Shown: one piece after another, positions 16,531 through 28,494 of the stretch
Layout: every line of letters starts with the position of its first letter
Position numbering within the stretch: position 1 is the first letter of the stretch
Source: Perkinsus marinus ATCC 50983
Taxonomy: Eukaryota > Perkinsozoa > Perkinsida > Perkinsidae
DNA: 33,461 nt
Reading direction: 5' to 3'
NCBI RefSeq assembly: GCF_000006405.1
Contig: NW_003206847.1
Coordinates: forward strand, 217,339 to 250,799
Notes under the pieces: generated by a model
Database searches by the model: none
Seen by the model: the letters and a program-made list of their open reading frames with translations, nothing else
Told to the model about the DNA's origin: nothing
Position numbers and translations under genes: made by a program

Positions 16531-19500
16531 ATGACCAGCATTGGTCGGCAAACTAAGGCCTTGCTTAAGAAGGAGCTACTCATTGTTCGAAAGAGTCTGC
16601 CTACTGCGATCATCACCGTCGTCTTTCCTATTGTGGTAAGGCATTTTATCGTGGTTCGTGGTTACATACCACTCCTCAGGCACTTCTTCTTTTCTCCCTT
16701 CCCAACATCGGTGGCGACACCCACGCGGAGAAGTTCACGGGTCAGTCGGTGTATCAGCCACCCTTTGAAGACGTCCTCGCCCCCAGACGGTATGTCTAAG
16801 GCTCGTCTCCTCCACAACGATCGTCCGACTTGAAGGTTCTTGGACAGCCCTGTGTACCCCACCGACACTCAAATTCCCTACTCGCCAACTTGGATCCCCT
16901 TCGAATGGGAAGCCCATCAGGAGCGTATATGGTGGGCGCCTACGACTGATTCTACCGCTAGTTCAGTCATGAAAGGTATGCTGTGAAGTGCCTTTGATTT
17001 ATATACTCGTTTTCTTAGTTGCCGCTGCTATGAAGGGCATTGATGCTTCCGAGCTACGAGGTTTTGCCAGCGATGATGATCTGAAGACTGCATATCAGGA
17101 GGCCAGACCTGGCAGTTTTTTTGCTGGTATCATCTTTGACTCGACTGACCCCACTCTCTTCGCATATGAGATACTCATCAATGGGACATATGCACCAAAC
17201 AGTGAAGCAGATAAACAGATCGTCGTTATCGATGACACGAACCATGCCTTGGTTTTGGACTATGGCAAGTATATTGACACGGGTTTCGTCGCTATACAGA
17301 GGATGCTCGACGAAGCTATTGTTAAGGTCTTCAACACCAACAACATCACCAATATACCATCGTTGAATGCTATTCAAGCTTTTCCAAGACCGTCAGTACA
17401 AGCGGCCGAAGCTCCGTGGGTGTTCAAGTGGCTACCTGGTTGGTGCCTTAACATTAGTATACTATTTTGGTTTACAGCTATGGTCACTAAAATGGTATAT
17501 GAGAAAGAGTACGAATATTATCGATATTTTCTTATACTCAAAGTTTCCAAATGGGCGTACTGGTCGCACTGGGCAATCATCTTCTCGCTAGTCTCAATAG
17601 TCATTTCCCTTGGCCTGGTTGGTGTTATCTACCTTGATCGTGTATTGGTATTCTCATCATGGTCACTAGTCTGGCTACATTATCTCCTCTTCTTATGGCA
17701 ACTAGTGGCTGCTGCTATTCTTGCATCTTCATTTACAGCGTCAGTCCGATCGGCCAGTTCAATCGGTTTGTCGGCGACGTTTATCATCAGCGTTGTTTAC
17801 ATCGCATTTCTGGTGACAGGAAATGTAGAGCGCCTTTCGGCGTTGAAAACAGTTCTCTCCATCATACCGTGGTTCGCTAGTATGCGAGGCGGCGAGATCA
17901 CTGCTGGGTTGGATTTGAGAGGAAGACGTGTTGGTCTGACTTGGTCCAATGCTTGGGAATATGATTTCGGTTATCTCCTCATTGCTCAAGCCTGCGGTAT
18001 TCTCGTTCTGCTCGGAATTGCGGAACTTCGATTTCACCCTAGTCGGTGTTGCCGATCGAAAGTAGTCCAGGACTGCGATGAGCCAACGACAATCAATGAC
18101 GATTGTGTCGCTGAGGACACCATTATGGAGCGCCCTGCCATCAGAGTAACTGGCCTCACTAAGCGCTTCCGTCGGCAGGACAAGTCGGTCCTTACAGCTG
18201 TGAACCAGCTCTCCTTGAAGGTCGATAAAGGGGAGATCCTCGGGCTCCTTGGTCACAATGGTGCTGGGAAGACTACTGCTATCAGAATGCTATGTCGTGA
18301 ACTCGAACCAGATGATGGTGTTGTGGACTTCATCACTGCTAAAGGCGATATTGATGTTGCTCCAGTATTGGGAGTGTGCCTCCAACAGGATATACTTTTC
18401 CCTGAGCTCTCGGCTAAGGAGCATTTGCAGACTTTCGCGCTTTTGAGAGGCTCGCCATCACCCGATGATGAGGAAGTTCGCAACATGATGGCTAACGTTG
18501 GCCTTGACAATGCTGAAATCGATGAATGTAAGCACGGGCGACATTCAGGAGAGGTCTATGGTGGACTGTGTCGGAATATATGTTAGATTTTCTCAGCTGA
18601 GATAAGGAATTTTGTGACTAACTTTAGGAGATTATATACAAGTTCGGGTAGAAATGTGTAAAAAATGACCAATATTTCCCCGAAGTTTTCATATTCTCGC
18701 CGAAACATGTAGCTGTTCATGTGCACTGGTATGAGTGCTCTCACCGCCTAAGTAGGGTGTATGTCCACTGTGTACGTTTAGTATTCTTATCATGAGATTA
18801 CGTTGATTAAATCTTCGTCGTTAAGTAGCAGAAACAGGAGGACTATAGCTTTGGTCAAGGCATCTGAGACTCCATTGTCATGATCTCGTATCACTTATGT
18901 GCTGCCAGGTGTATCGTCTTATTCTGGCGGTATGAAGCGTAAGTTGTCTCTGGCCATATCACTCCTCGGTGATCCTGACTACCTGCTTCTGGATGAGCCA
19001 AGTGCAGGCGTGGACCCCTACTCTCGACGATCTCTGTGGGATGTTCTACTACGCCTTGCTCACGATGAAGGGAAGACTATCATCATGACGACTCACTTCA
19101 TGGACGAAGCTGATATGCTGTCGAATCACATTGCTATAATGAGAGGGGGTCGCCTTGTGGCCTACGGGACCAGTCTTTTCCTCAAGTACAACATTGCCCG
19201 CCTGGCTGCTACCAATGCTGGAGTCACTGCTGGTTACACTCTACTGCTACTTGTAAGGCTTGTAGAGCTCCCCAACTCCATCGTAGTGCAGCGTCGTATC
19301 TTAGGTTCTTCCAAGAAAGATAGAGATGAGGTGATGCGCAAGTTGAAGAATATCATACCGGGTATCAAAGGCTCGAGTGTGAAGGATGAACAAGTCTCCG
19401 TCAATTTGCCCTTGGGAGCTGAGATGTTCTATGCTGACGTTTTGGATGTCCTCAATTCTACCGGAGCTCCTGACGTGGCCATGAGCCTCACCTCATTAGA

Positions 19501-22500
19501 AGACGTTTTCCTAGCAACCTCTGACGAGAAGGAAGTAGGAGGACCGATAGAGGTTAATGAGAGGCCCTCAGCTTTGCATAGAGAAGATTCAATATGGCGC
19601 TCAGTGGGGACAACGAAGCCATCGAAGGCCCGTAAGTGGACATGTTTCGTATCTTATGTAGGAGTACCTCAGGATCCGTCTTCTACTTGGCCAGAATGGT
19701 AGCAATAATGGATTTCCGAGTGCGACAAGTATTCGTCTTCAACACGATCCTGCCCATCATATTCATCATAGTTGGCTTCCTATTATCCCACTTCCTAGAG
19801 CCTAAGGGATCACTGGTCACCTCACCGCTCCTACCTCTGATGCCATCACATACCACTCTCGGCTCAAATACCCCTGTTTACGTACAAGGGAGTGCCTTCA
19901 ATAGCAGCTCATTAGGACCATTCTTGAAATGGACTGACAACCTACCAGCAGGCGGGTAACTCCATCTGATTTCTTTCTAACCTCGTTCATGTCTTCTTCC
20001 ATTTCAGTACACTCCTGGCCCGTTATGAAAGTAACGGCACACTGCAATACGACTCGAGCATTGTGTCAAGCCTCCCCATGGCGCTCTCAGCATTCACCAA
20101 TTCTACTCTGTCTATCATCGCTGGTTCCCGAAACTTCTCAGTAGGTCGCCCCCCTTGGACTGGGGCAAGCTACCTCTGTCTGTCAGGTAGCAGTGGCGAA
20201 CTCCCCGCTGCCATACATGAAAAACTACTTGGTGGACATAACCCAGTTGCTGGTCCCGATGCTCACCATGCTTGGCTTCGTGCCTTTCGCGTATGTAGTT
20301 ATCACTATCGTTTTCTGGAGGGTCGACCATATCACGACACAGCTCAAGTTCATGGGTGAGTCCTGCCTCTCTAGGCTCATCACCCCACAGAGTCCCCTGT
20401 AGGAATGTCAGTACGCCAGCAGTACTTTGCCTTATTCACCCATCGTTTGGTCTTCGGCTTCTTACCTTCCTTAGCAGTACTGCTCATTGCTGCTGGAGGC
20501 GTCGGCTCCGATGTGAGGTCGTTCACTGCCTTCATCCCGTCGATTTGCTCCTATTGTAGTTACTCGGTAACGGCGGACGTTGGTTGGCTTATCTGATTCT
20601 GGTCGTTACCACCTTCCTAGCACTGATACCGGCAGCCATGATGTTGGCGCCTCTGTTCAAGTCGGGGAGGCAAGTCGCTGACTCCTTCCCCCTCATGTGG
20701 AACTGCCTTTCCATCATCCCGTACATCATAGTGTGGATTATGAGCACCAACTCTAGCGAGAGTAGGAAGTGGCAGAGGAGTGGTATGTCCTGTTGTATTT
20801 TTCACTGAAGGTGTTCGCAATGCTGGGGCTATCTTCGGTGACGTCCTGACGATCATTCCGACACTCTCTTACCAACGAGGCACACAGCAGCTACTCAGCT
20901 TGCAGGTGGGGCTCTTGCGGTCCATTGAGATTTCCCCTATACACAGTGTTGGAATATACGTCCGAGTTCAGAAGCTTTCTCACTAAATTTCAAGAATTTG
21001 CACACGACTTGCAGGGTCCTAGAAAACAGGAATTTCTCGAGGTCACCAACACGTGTATACACTAATCATGAATTCTGCTGTTCATCATAGTTCTTCGGGA
21101 ATCTCGTGGAGCAACTCACGCCCTGATTGCCTATTGATTCCTTTCCTTAGTTTATCGTTGATCGGGCATCGGGTGAGGAGGGCAGTCCGGTAGGGTGGTC
21201 CGACACGTTCAAGCCGGAGAATGGCGTGTTGACGCCCATCCTGGTCAACATAGGCGTCATCATCATCAGTAAGAATATCTTCATTTTCCCTTGCTCCGAC
21301 TGAGCTCCTTCACAGCTACTGCAGTGGTTTGGTATCAAACTCGAGATAAGATGTCTCGACGCATGAAAAAATATACCAAGTTGACGGCGCCGGAAAAGGT
21401 TGATCGGTCGTTCGAGGCGGCGGAGGACCTCCGAGAGGAAGCCCTTCGAGCTGATACTATCGTCGAGGGCATTTCGGTGAGGCTCTGGTTTGTGGTTCGA
21501 GATGCTAGCAGGAAATCATCCAGGAAGCTACAATATTCCTCGGGGAACTCATTTTGAACTTTCCACGGATGGCTAGGAACACATTCTTCGAACAGTTCTC
21601 CCCATTGTTATCAAGCCCTGGGGACGTTGTCTTTCAAGGCGAGATGGGTCTCTGGATGCTAGGTGTGGTAAGGTACGGAATTTAACGAAGATTTACCCCA
21701 AGCAGAAGAAGGCAGCGGTAGAGTCTCTCGACATTGGCGTGGCACCAGCAGAGATAGTCGTGCTGTTGGGACCTAATGGCGCGGGCAAGACGACTACGAT
21801 GAAGATGCTCACTGGAGATGAAATCCCGACTGCGGGTATGAACTTTCGTCTGGGATGCATTTTATTGATCTCTTCTTAGGTCTGATAAAACTGGGAAGAC
21901 CCGAAGACTTCAAGTTGGCGCAGTCTGGGAGGTTAGACTTTGGCTCCCTTTACAGGAGACAAGTGTGCGGGTATTGCCCGCAGGTAGATGCACTCTTTCC
22001 AGAGCTCACGGTGAGTAGTGGTCTCGGCGGATGCCAACTATTGGCATCTCTCATAGTAGGTCGAAGAACATCTCAAGCTGGCTTCTACTCTCAAGGGTCT
22101 GAGGTTGAACTCTTCCGCTTCTTTCCATCAGCAACATATGGATTCTATAGTTGCTGGTCTCGGGGTTGGTGAGTACCTGGTCACTGCATACTACGGCGTA
22201 TCCTTCTTGGTCAGGCCAGCACTTTAAGACTCGATCTGCTAAACTGTCGGGAGGGAATCGACGGAAGCTCTCCCTTGCTCTCTCTATGCTGGGTTGTCCA
22301 CGTGTTATGTTCCTGGACGAGGTCACCACTGGAATGGACCCGGCAGCTAGGCGCTCTGTTTGGGCGGTTCTAAGGTGAGACACTTCCTGATCATCGTGAG
22401 CGTCGAGAATGAGAAGCCACTTAACGTCTTTCGCTGTTCGTATCGATGATTCATCGTTGTTTCAGAGGAGAGGGTAGCCGTCCAGCTATTCTCATGTCAA

Positions 22501-22956
22501 CTCATTATATGGATGAGGCATCAGCCTTATCAACACGTGTAGGCATTATGATCAACGGAGAAATGCGTGTCATTGGAAACGTCAATGAGTTGACCAACAG
22601 GTATCAGTATTCGCCCAAAACGAGTTAGTGTGCTCTATCGCTACTCTCTGTGCAGATTCAGCCGGGCGATATCTATAGAGGCATCTTTGGCGGAGGGCTT
22701 CTCGGCATCTTTCCTTGCTGATAGTCTCAGCCGGGCACTTGGCATCACCGGCGTGGTCGTAGTTGAAGACTTCAATTCTTCGGTGACTCTCCGGGTCCCC
22801 CTGTGTGAGGATTGGACCCCGACACAGCAGATAGCGGAGCTGTTCCGAATCATGGAGGGAGGTTTGAAAACGACCTGTGGAGTTGTTTATTACAATACCT
22901 TCCCTATGAGCCTCGAGCAGATATTCATTGATCTTGTACGTGAACAGAGAGCGTAA
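16531..22956 (+). CDS. ABCA-type full ABC transporter (two TMDs, two NBDs)
   Basis: ABCA-subfamily transporter, the group that moves lipids or sterols across membranes; substrate unknown. Nineteen exons join to 1625 codons. The main coding block is exon 17019-18527; the last exon is 22656-22956. It begins [20 protein letters not shown], the typical ABCA N-terminus. A large loop follows, then about five helices (for example [16 protein letters not shown]). NBD1 has Walker [10 protein letters not shown] (about 529), Q-loop LQQD, signature YSGGMKRK and Walker [16 protein letters not shown]2 spans 19673-21268. NBD2 has [14 protein letters not shown] (about 1327), GYCPQVDAL, signature LSGGNRRK and [11 protein letters not shown], where the usual Pro after Glu is Val. 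The His switch STHYMDEA is intact. Length is at the small end for ABCA proteins. Intron 20783-20810 is 28 nt. Introns 18528-18908 and 20906-21150 each hold an interspersed repeat. Confidence 0.93.
18563..18713 (-). repeat. Interspersed intronic repeat, copy 5
   Basis: On the plus strand it runs from GACTGTGTCGGAATATATG through TTCTCAGCTGAGATAAGG and AAGTTCGGGTAGAAATGTG to CTCGCCGAAACATGTAG. It lies in ABCA intron 18528-18908, antisense. Confidence 0.72.
20944..21057 (-). repeat. Interspersed intronic repeat, copy 6 (shortened)
   Basis: Begins CAGTGTTGGAATATACGT and ends GGTCACCAACACGTGTAT, so both termini are present. The interior is shorter and the AGCTCAGCTGAG core is poorly kept. It lies in ABCA intron 20906-21150, antisense. 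Confidence 0.68.
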
Positions 22957-23951
22957 ATCAGTTGGCCACTTCTACACTCAAATGCAGATGTGTTAAAGAG
23001 AGCACGGTTTTCTCGGTGTCTCATATAAAATCCTTTTACATGCCAATAATTGCCTTTTTCTTGGACTCAATCAAAGTTGAGGAGATTAGTTCAACCCTGA
23101 TAGTTTTTTTCCCGCTACTTGTCCATATTGGTTATTCTCTTAATTTGATAGTGTTGAGTTGTTAATCGCTTGCGACTACTCATTTCGAGCAGCAGTGTCC
23201 GAATACATCGGCTCCAATCTGAAATCATCCTCTACCCTCGGGACGCCCCTGATTAGACATTGTGCTCAAAGAACAGTCATACGGCCTTCGATCCTATAAT
23301 TTCAGGAAGAAACTTTTGTCAATTCCATTATTAGTAGTCGAGTTCAGAGTTCGCTGCAGTGTCGAAGTGGGATAATCAAGGGAATCAACCCCGCTAGACT
23401 GCACGCCCATCAGGGTTGGTCCAAAGTAAGATAATGACCACTTGATACAATTTAGTAGTCGTATAACTTCACGCTCCAACGGCTTCAGCTGCTGAAGTTC
23501 AGCAGGGATACATCTGTATCGATAACCCGTTATGTCAATCACAGCCGTTCCTGAAATATAAGTTCGGATGTTGGAAGGAGGAATATAAGTTGGAAGGATG
23601 TATTTTCCACATCTCCTACGCACAGCGAAGATTTCCCTTTTCATAAACCCAACGTGGTGCATCTAGGCATGTAATTCTACCTAGACAACGTTTAGAAGCA
23701 CAGTGTACTAGCGAGATTTAGTTCACTCCTCAGTAGTCTGTATAGTCAACTATTCCTTTACATACTGCTAGTGTAATACTGTGACGGTAATCCTGTTATT
23801 AGTATACACTGGGGTCCAATGATTGCCAGTCTTTTCAACTGTATGACACTATGAAATACAACCAAGATTTGACTGAGGCAGAAAATGTAAACACAATTTC
23901 ATCTCATGCGGCAGTGATGGTATTTCAACTAATGTGACAAGGACGTGTTCA
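22957..23951. other. ABCA-ankyrin convergent intergenic region
   Basis: 3' flanks of two convergent genes, AT-rich just after the ABCA stop. A 122-codon minus-strand frame (23294-23662, starting MHHVGFMKREIFAVRRRCGK) is long for this composition but resembles no family I know; it may be an unexplained gene or chance. It contains the 17-mer CGCACAGCGAAGATTTC (plus-strand reading, 23619-23635), which is also found in a PLRG1 intron. Confidence 0.35.
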
Positions 23952-25323
23952 TCATGGCTGCCCACTGGCATGCTCGAGCACTTCCAAAACCGAAGAGTGG
24001 CCGCTCTCACGCGCAACGTCCAGTGGTGTCTTGCCAGTCTGAAGGGAAGCAGTCGGTCATAGTCCGTCAAACCTCATCGTATATAGGCTTATACTGCATC
24101 AGCTGCTAATGGGTCACCACTGCGAGTTAGAAGATATGATACCTAGTAGGATCAGAAGGGGGGACCACAAAGACTCTCCACCACTACTATGTCGGCGCGG
24201 CCCTCCTGAGCCGCCCAGTGTAGTGCCGTCCAACCATCAGCCCACCTCAAGGCTTGCCATCCATGGGCATCTACTGCTCTCAACGCCTCTGCGAATCTGT
24301 GATGCTAAAAAGCAACCGCTCGCTCGACGTGGTGTCCCTTACTGCTCAGGAACATCTCTATAAACACTTTCTTCATTGCTCTCGTCTAACGCGTGGGCTT
24401 CTCTGTGACGATCGAATAATTGTACTATCTTCCTGTTACCAACATTCCTAGCCACTTCGACTGGGGTTCTCCCTCTCTGATGAGAGGATCGTAATTTATA
24501 CCACTCCATCTACGCATTCTACATTGTCAGGGGCATTCGGGTCCGCCCCCTTGTACAGGAGGTACTGACATATCCGATAATGGTTCTTCTGGGCGGCCCA
24601 GTGCTGATGACCAGTTAGGCTTTCTATCACGCGCTGAGCTCACCAGAGCAGTCCAACCCTCGCTCCACTTGAGGGTTCGGTAACCGTGCTTTTCAACAGC
24701 GTGGAGGGCTCGATGATAGACCTCTGGGATATCTAGCCCAGAGGGGCTCGATCTTGTATGAGGCAAATAAGAGCTCACTGTTGAGATTTAGATCAGACAC
24801 GGTCGTGGGGGCCGCCGGCCATCTAGCCGATACGTGAGGGTCCTCCTCCGGGCGTGCGGAGCCGTACATAGCGGCGGCCTCCTCGCTTAATTCCGTAGCT
24901 CTAGCGGTTGCGAATGCTGAGCTGGTAGGGTCGGCCCTACTGAGATGGTCCGGAGAAGCAAGCTCATCTAGTATCTACCAGACGGCCAGAGCTCCATAGC
25001 ATCGGACGCGAACTTCCTCACCGACGCCGGGGAGTCATCGCGATAGATGATTCCATCAAAGGTGGCAGCCGATCGAGGATCCGAATTGCTGCGGAGATGA
25101 GAGGCAGCAGCATGCTGGGCCTCGAGGATCTCCTCCTGTTGCCGCAACGCCTTCAAACTGGACACTGTCTTCAAGGAGTCTGCCCATTAGAGCATCATCA
25201 AAAGGTCCGATAGGGGTTAACACCTCTCGGCCCACTACTGAGGTGGGGTACTGTCATTGCTGTGTCCACCCTCTGCATGTGCTCATAGTCATGTTCAAAT
25301 TGTGGGTCTGCAATGACGGTCAT
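23952..25323 (-). CDS. Ankyrin-repeat protein
   Basis: Protein with C-terminal ankyrin repeats; partner and pathway unknown. From the proposed ATG at 25323 (MTVIADPQFEHDYEHMQRVD), a 45-nt intron leads into a polar, partly helical N-terminal region (LKALRQQEEILEAQHAAASH). Next comes an Ala/Ser-rich linker. The ankyrin units are GYRTLKWSEGWTALHWAAQ, HYRICQYLLYKGADPNAPDN, ADGWTALHWAAQEGRADIVV and the terminal TGKTPLDVARESGHSSVLEV. The stop TGA is at 23952-23954. The junctions I checked (25.2, 24.76 and 24.62 kb) are GT-AG and in phase. One or two repeats between 24.1 and 24.5 kb were not fully resolved. An upstream continuation of the open frame to about 25380 means the start could be earlier. 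Confidence 0.75.
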
Positions 25324-25621
25324 TGAGTCAACATCGTTGAGACCAGCTCCTGGAGGTTCCCAGGATGCTGGCAGCGCACTATGAAGGATGCGCTACACTC
25401 GGAAATTTTCATGCTCCCGATCGGCTGTGAAAAAAATGTTCACATGGAATTCTTAAAATACCACCAATATTGAATTGATAGTGGAAAATTTACACCACAG
25501 AAATATTTTCTGCACTTTTATGATGAAAGTGCGAAAATTTTTTCCAAGTGCGCGACTTGGATCTATGCATAATCAAATATAGAGAACTCAATGAAAAGGG
25601 AACTAGCTTCAACCTGCACCC
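25324..25621. promoter_or_regulatory. AT-rich intergenic region with hairpin
   Basis: This is the upstream region of the ankyrin gene. It includes an imperfect inverted repeat at about 25500-25542 with arms AAATATTTTCTGCACTTT and AAAGTGCGAAAATTTTTT around a short loop. It could be a promoter element, a transcription end for the next minus-strand gene, or a decayed element. There is no coding evidence. Confidence 0.35.
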
Positions 25622-26953
25622 CTATTTGCGCGTTTCTACATAGCGCGCACTGTACCTGCGGGTGCTTTCGTAGAGGACACCACCGAAGCGGCAGATTTCG
25701 ACAGAAACTGCCTTTCCGACTGTAATGCCGCCGCGGTAAAGCTGTCGGCTCTCTCGTATTCGGGTTCCGAGGTCGGATCCGTCCACTGTGAGCCTGGGCA
25801 CGATCTCGCTACCGCTACAGCTTTCCACTCCTCCCCTTACGAGTGTCCTTCCCTATGTTCCTTTCCTGTTTCTGATGCTCCATCACGTATTGTCTAGCAG
25901 GGAGGGCCGCTGGCACCTATCCAAGCGAGGCCACAATGGACACTCGAGTCGAAGGCATTTCACGGTATTCGCTGATGATGAGAAGGGCCCTCGGTGCGCT
26001 GGGGACCGGCGTGCTGAGGAGGTCGGTCGCTCGGGTGAGGCTTCCCACTGGATACGAAGAGATGCCCATCAGGGCGACATCCAAGACCCCACCCGTTGGT
26101 CGTTAGCAGAGGCCCGTTGCTTCTCCGGTGTTAGTCGGGGGTCCTCCTCTGCTGCCCCTCTAGTTGGCGGGGGTAGGGAGGGCGTAGTAGAAGGGATCGA
26201 CCGATGACTACCCTCGAGTGAGCCAGAAGGAGGGGGCATCCTAAAAGACGGGATGACCAACTGAGGAGAGGCGGGAGATCCTGACATTCTAACGCCACTA
26301 TTTGGACTTGAATAATCGTTCCTGTTGGGTGATACCGGGGAGATGCCTGGAAATGCAACACCAACGAGTGCGGGCTGGGCATCACTACCGTCACGAGGTC
26401 CCAAGCCAAGGAGATGTATGAGCTGTCTCCGCAACTCCTCAGCCTCAGCGATGGTGGCTTCTACTTCTATGTGGTGAGCGTTAACCTGGAGTTTGTCAAC
26501 ACAATTCGACGGAGCGACGCAGGACCCACTTTAGCGTGCATGTCACCAACAGCTCCTGGAGGAATGCCCGGTACCGCTGAGCTAGCCATTGCAGGAGGGA
26601 AGGCACCGGGCGGCAACCCTAGCAGGGTGGTAGTTGGCCGTAGGGGGCCGCTGCCCATCTAATCAGCAGGGGCATGACCCAATACCGAGAGGCTCCTCGT
26701 CGTCACCAGTGAGCCTGTTGGTGATGGAGGCAGACCCAACTGGTGGGAAGGAGGGGGGAGTAGCTGAGCAGTCGTGAGGGGAGAGGGCGGTGGGAGGCAT
26801 CCCCCTGTGACCTGTCAAGGAAGTCGATAGCCTCTTGTATAGAAGCTGGGCTACACTCGGCGACGAGGGATAGAAGTTATAGCGGCGAGTATCCAAGGTG
26901 AAGGGGAAGAGTTGCCCAGTCTGTTGTGGTGGGAAGGGGCCTCCACTGAGCAT
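25622..26953 (-). CDS. Pro/Ser-rich, probably disordered protein (model approximate)
   Basis: I do not recognise this gene. Minus-strand open frames follow one another with possible GT-AG introns between them. The first, at 26663-26953 (from MLSGGPFPPQQTGQLFPFTL), is rich in Pro, Ser and Thr. The frame at 26467-26658 has PPGAFPPAMASSAVPGIPPG. At about 26.4-26.5 kb a helical, coiled-coil-like piece reads IEVEATIAEAEELRRQLIHL and leads into another Pro/Ser-rich stretch ending near 26070. The last block at 25622-25828 may be the C-terminal exon. No stable domain is visible. It lies between HSC20 and the ankyrin gene on the same strand. Exon borders and even single-gene status are uncertain. Confidence 0.4.
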
Positions 26954-27091
26954 TATGCAACTACCCGGAGGACCGCGAGGGGTAATCTGACAGTATCAAC
27001 TCAACGACGACAAAGAAATGGGCTTGAAAAAGTATAGTAATGCTACTCATGCCTGAGCAGTAGGAACGGAAACGCTAGCTCCTCGAACTAC

Positions 27092-27835
27092 TCACATGGG
27101 AGAGCCTTGGAGCCGATCGTGTAACCGCACTAGGAACTTCATGCGGATCACTTCCTTCCTCACGGATTCCCAGTCATGGGCCTCATCGCAGAGTTCCACT
27201 AGACGTGCCTCACATGCTTTCAACCGTTCATCGTTCTCTCGACTGAGCCTCTCCAGCTCGGCTCTATCCCCATCGGCATCATCAACCTCCTCATTGTACT
27301 GAAACATTTCCACCAACACCTCCGGGTCCGGCCTGCCCTCCTCCCCCTCGGTATCAACATCGATACTGGCATGCAGTTGCAGTAAGTGGACGGCTCTCTT
27401 CAATGGTGACCTCAACACGTTGATCGCGTCGTTCACTAGGGCTGAATGGGCTGCCGCAGCGTCGGTGTCAGCTCCCTCTACACTCGCCACCTTATCCGGA
27501 TGGAGTCTTTTCTGCCACTTCCGGTAGCTCTGCTCGGCCACGGTCGTATCCAAATCGAACTTATGCGGTTGGTCCAATAAAGCGAAGTAGTCCACTGGGC
27601 AAGCGTTGGGCTTGGGGGGCTGCAGAGAGTCGCAGGAGGGGCAGAAGGGGGAGAAGGAGGCCCCAACAAAATGGCACTTTGGGCAGTCGAGACAAGGCGT
27701 GTAGTCCTTCGACTTGGTAGAGGAGCACGCGGGACAATCTTTGGGTATCGTCCACTGAGTATTAAACCACCTGCAATGTTGAGGGAAGCGCGGCAAACGG
27801 AGGCATGTGACGAAGGGATGGTATCGGGTTAACAT
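27092..27835 (-). CDS. HSCB: HSC20/HscB J-domain co-chaperone for iron-sulfur cluster transfer
   Basis: Mitochondrial co-chaperone that binds the ISCU scaffold and stimulates the Hsp70 partner. It is a single open frame of 247 codons, unusual in this intron-rich window. An Arg-rich N-terminus suggests import. A four-pair cysteine module follows (Cys34/37, 48/51/54 and 65/68, including FCPSCDSLQPP), like the zinc-binding N-terminus of human HSC20 but with extra cysteines. The J domain starts DYFALLDQPHKFDLD and carries the HPDK motif at 112-115. The C-terminal helical HSCB domain (LLQLHASIDVD to the end) binds the scaffold. Extra acidic residues (DTEGEEGRPDPE) fill a loop. Length is near the 235 residues of human HSC20. 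Confidence 0.92.
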   Translation of the reverse strand: MLTRYHPFVTCLRLPRFPQHCRWFNTQWTIPKDCPACSSTKSKDYTPCLDCPKCHFVGASFSPFCPSCDSLQPPKPNACPVDYFALLDQPHKFDLDTTVAEQSYRKWQKRLHPDKVASVEGADTDAAAAHSALVNDAINVLRSPLKRAVHLLQLHASIDVDTEGEEGRPDPEVLVEMFQYNEEVDDADGDRAELERLSRENDERLKACEARLVELCDEAHDWESVRKEVIRMKFLVRLHDRLQGSPM

Positions 27836-28494
27836 GAGGAAGGCTGAGAGCAGCTAATGCGGACCAAATATATAATAACTCAGCACTATATCAAAACCTT
27901 GTCGGAATTTCAGCAAAAAAAACTACTTTATTACTAGCGTAAAATTATAAATTTTCGAATTTTTCCAGCGCCCCTTAGAAATGACACATTGGAACGCAAC
28001 AGAAGGAAAGTGTCGAGACGGTCCGGATGATCATGAACATGGTGAACCCATCGGCAACAGCGACGGGGGGCGTGTATATGTCGGAAAAAAAGTGTCCGGC
28101 TAGCAGGCCGGTGAGGGATGGTAAGCCCTGCGAACTAGGCGGAGCCATAAATATTTCATAAGTGGAAAAACAATGTACTTGTAACAGTTGGAATAAATCT
28201 AACGATGCGTAACACACTAAAACTGATGCTACTGCCGCAAATGAATAGCATGCGAGAAAATAATGGCCACCAAGGGAGGGTCCTCATCTACGTAAGTTAC
28301 CCTCGGGAGGAAGACATTTCTTAAGCGCATAGTTTCGGAAAAAATGTTAATAACAGCTATAGTGAAAAGAAAGGGAAAATGCAGCTCTAATATGAGGAAT
28401 TGTCACCTAACCCGGCAGCTATAGAAGAATGCGTTCCTACCTAAAGGGCGACTGGCACGATAGACACACTGTAAGGGTCCAACCCGAATAATGG
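27836..28494. other. AT-rich intergenic region upstream of HSC20
   Basis: About 660 bp with A/T runs near 27.9 and 28.35 kb, presumably including the HSC20 promoter and the 3' flank of the Mei2-like gene. An 80-codon minus frame (27975-28217) contains LPSLTGLLAGHFFSDIY, but I could not link it to a family. A partial copy of the intron motif (AGGCGGAGC) occurs at about 28131. Confidence 0.4.

Noticed and set aside
19185-19306. Additional intron in ABCA starting GTAAGG near 19251
   Set aside because: Removing GTAAGG to TCTTAG (52 nt) breaks the frame, while the unspliced frame is open and continues into a conserved segment.
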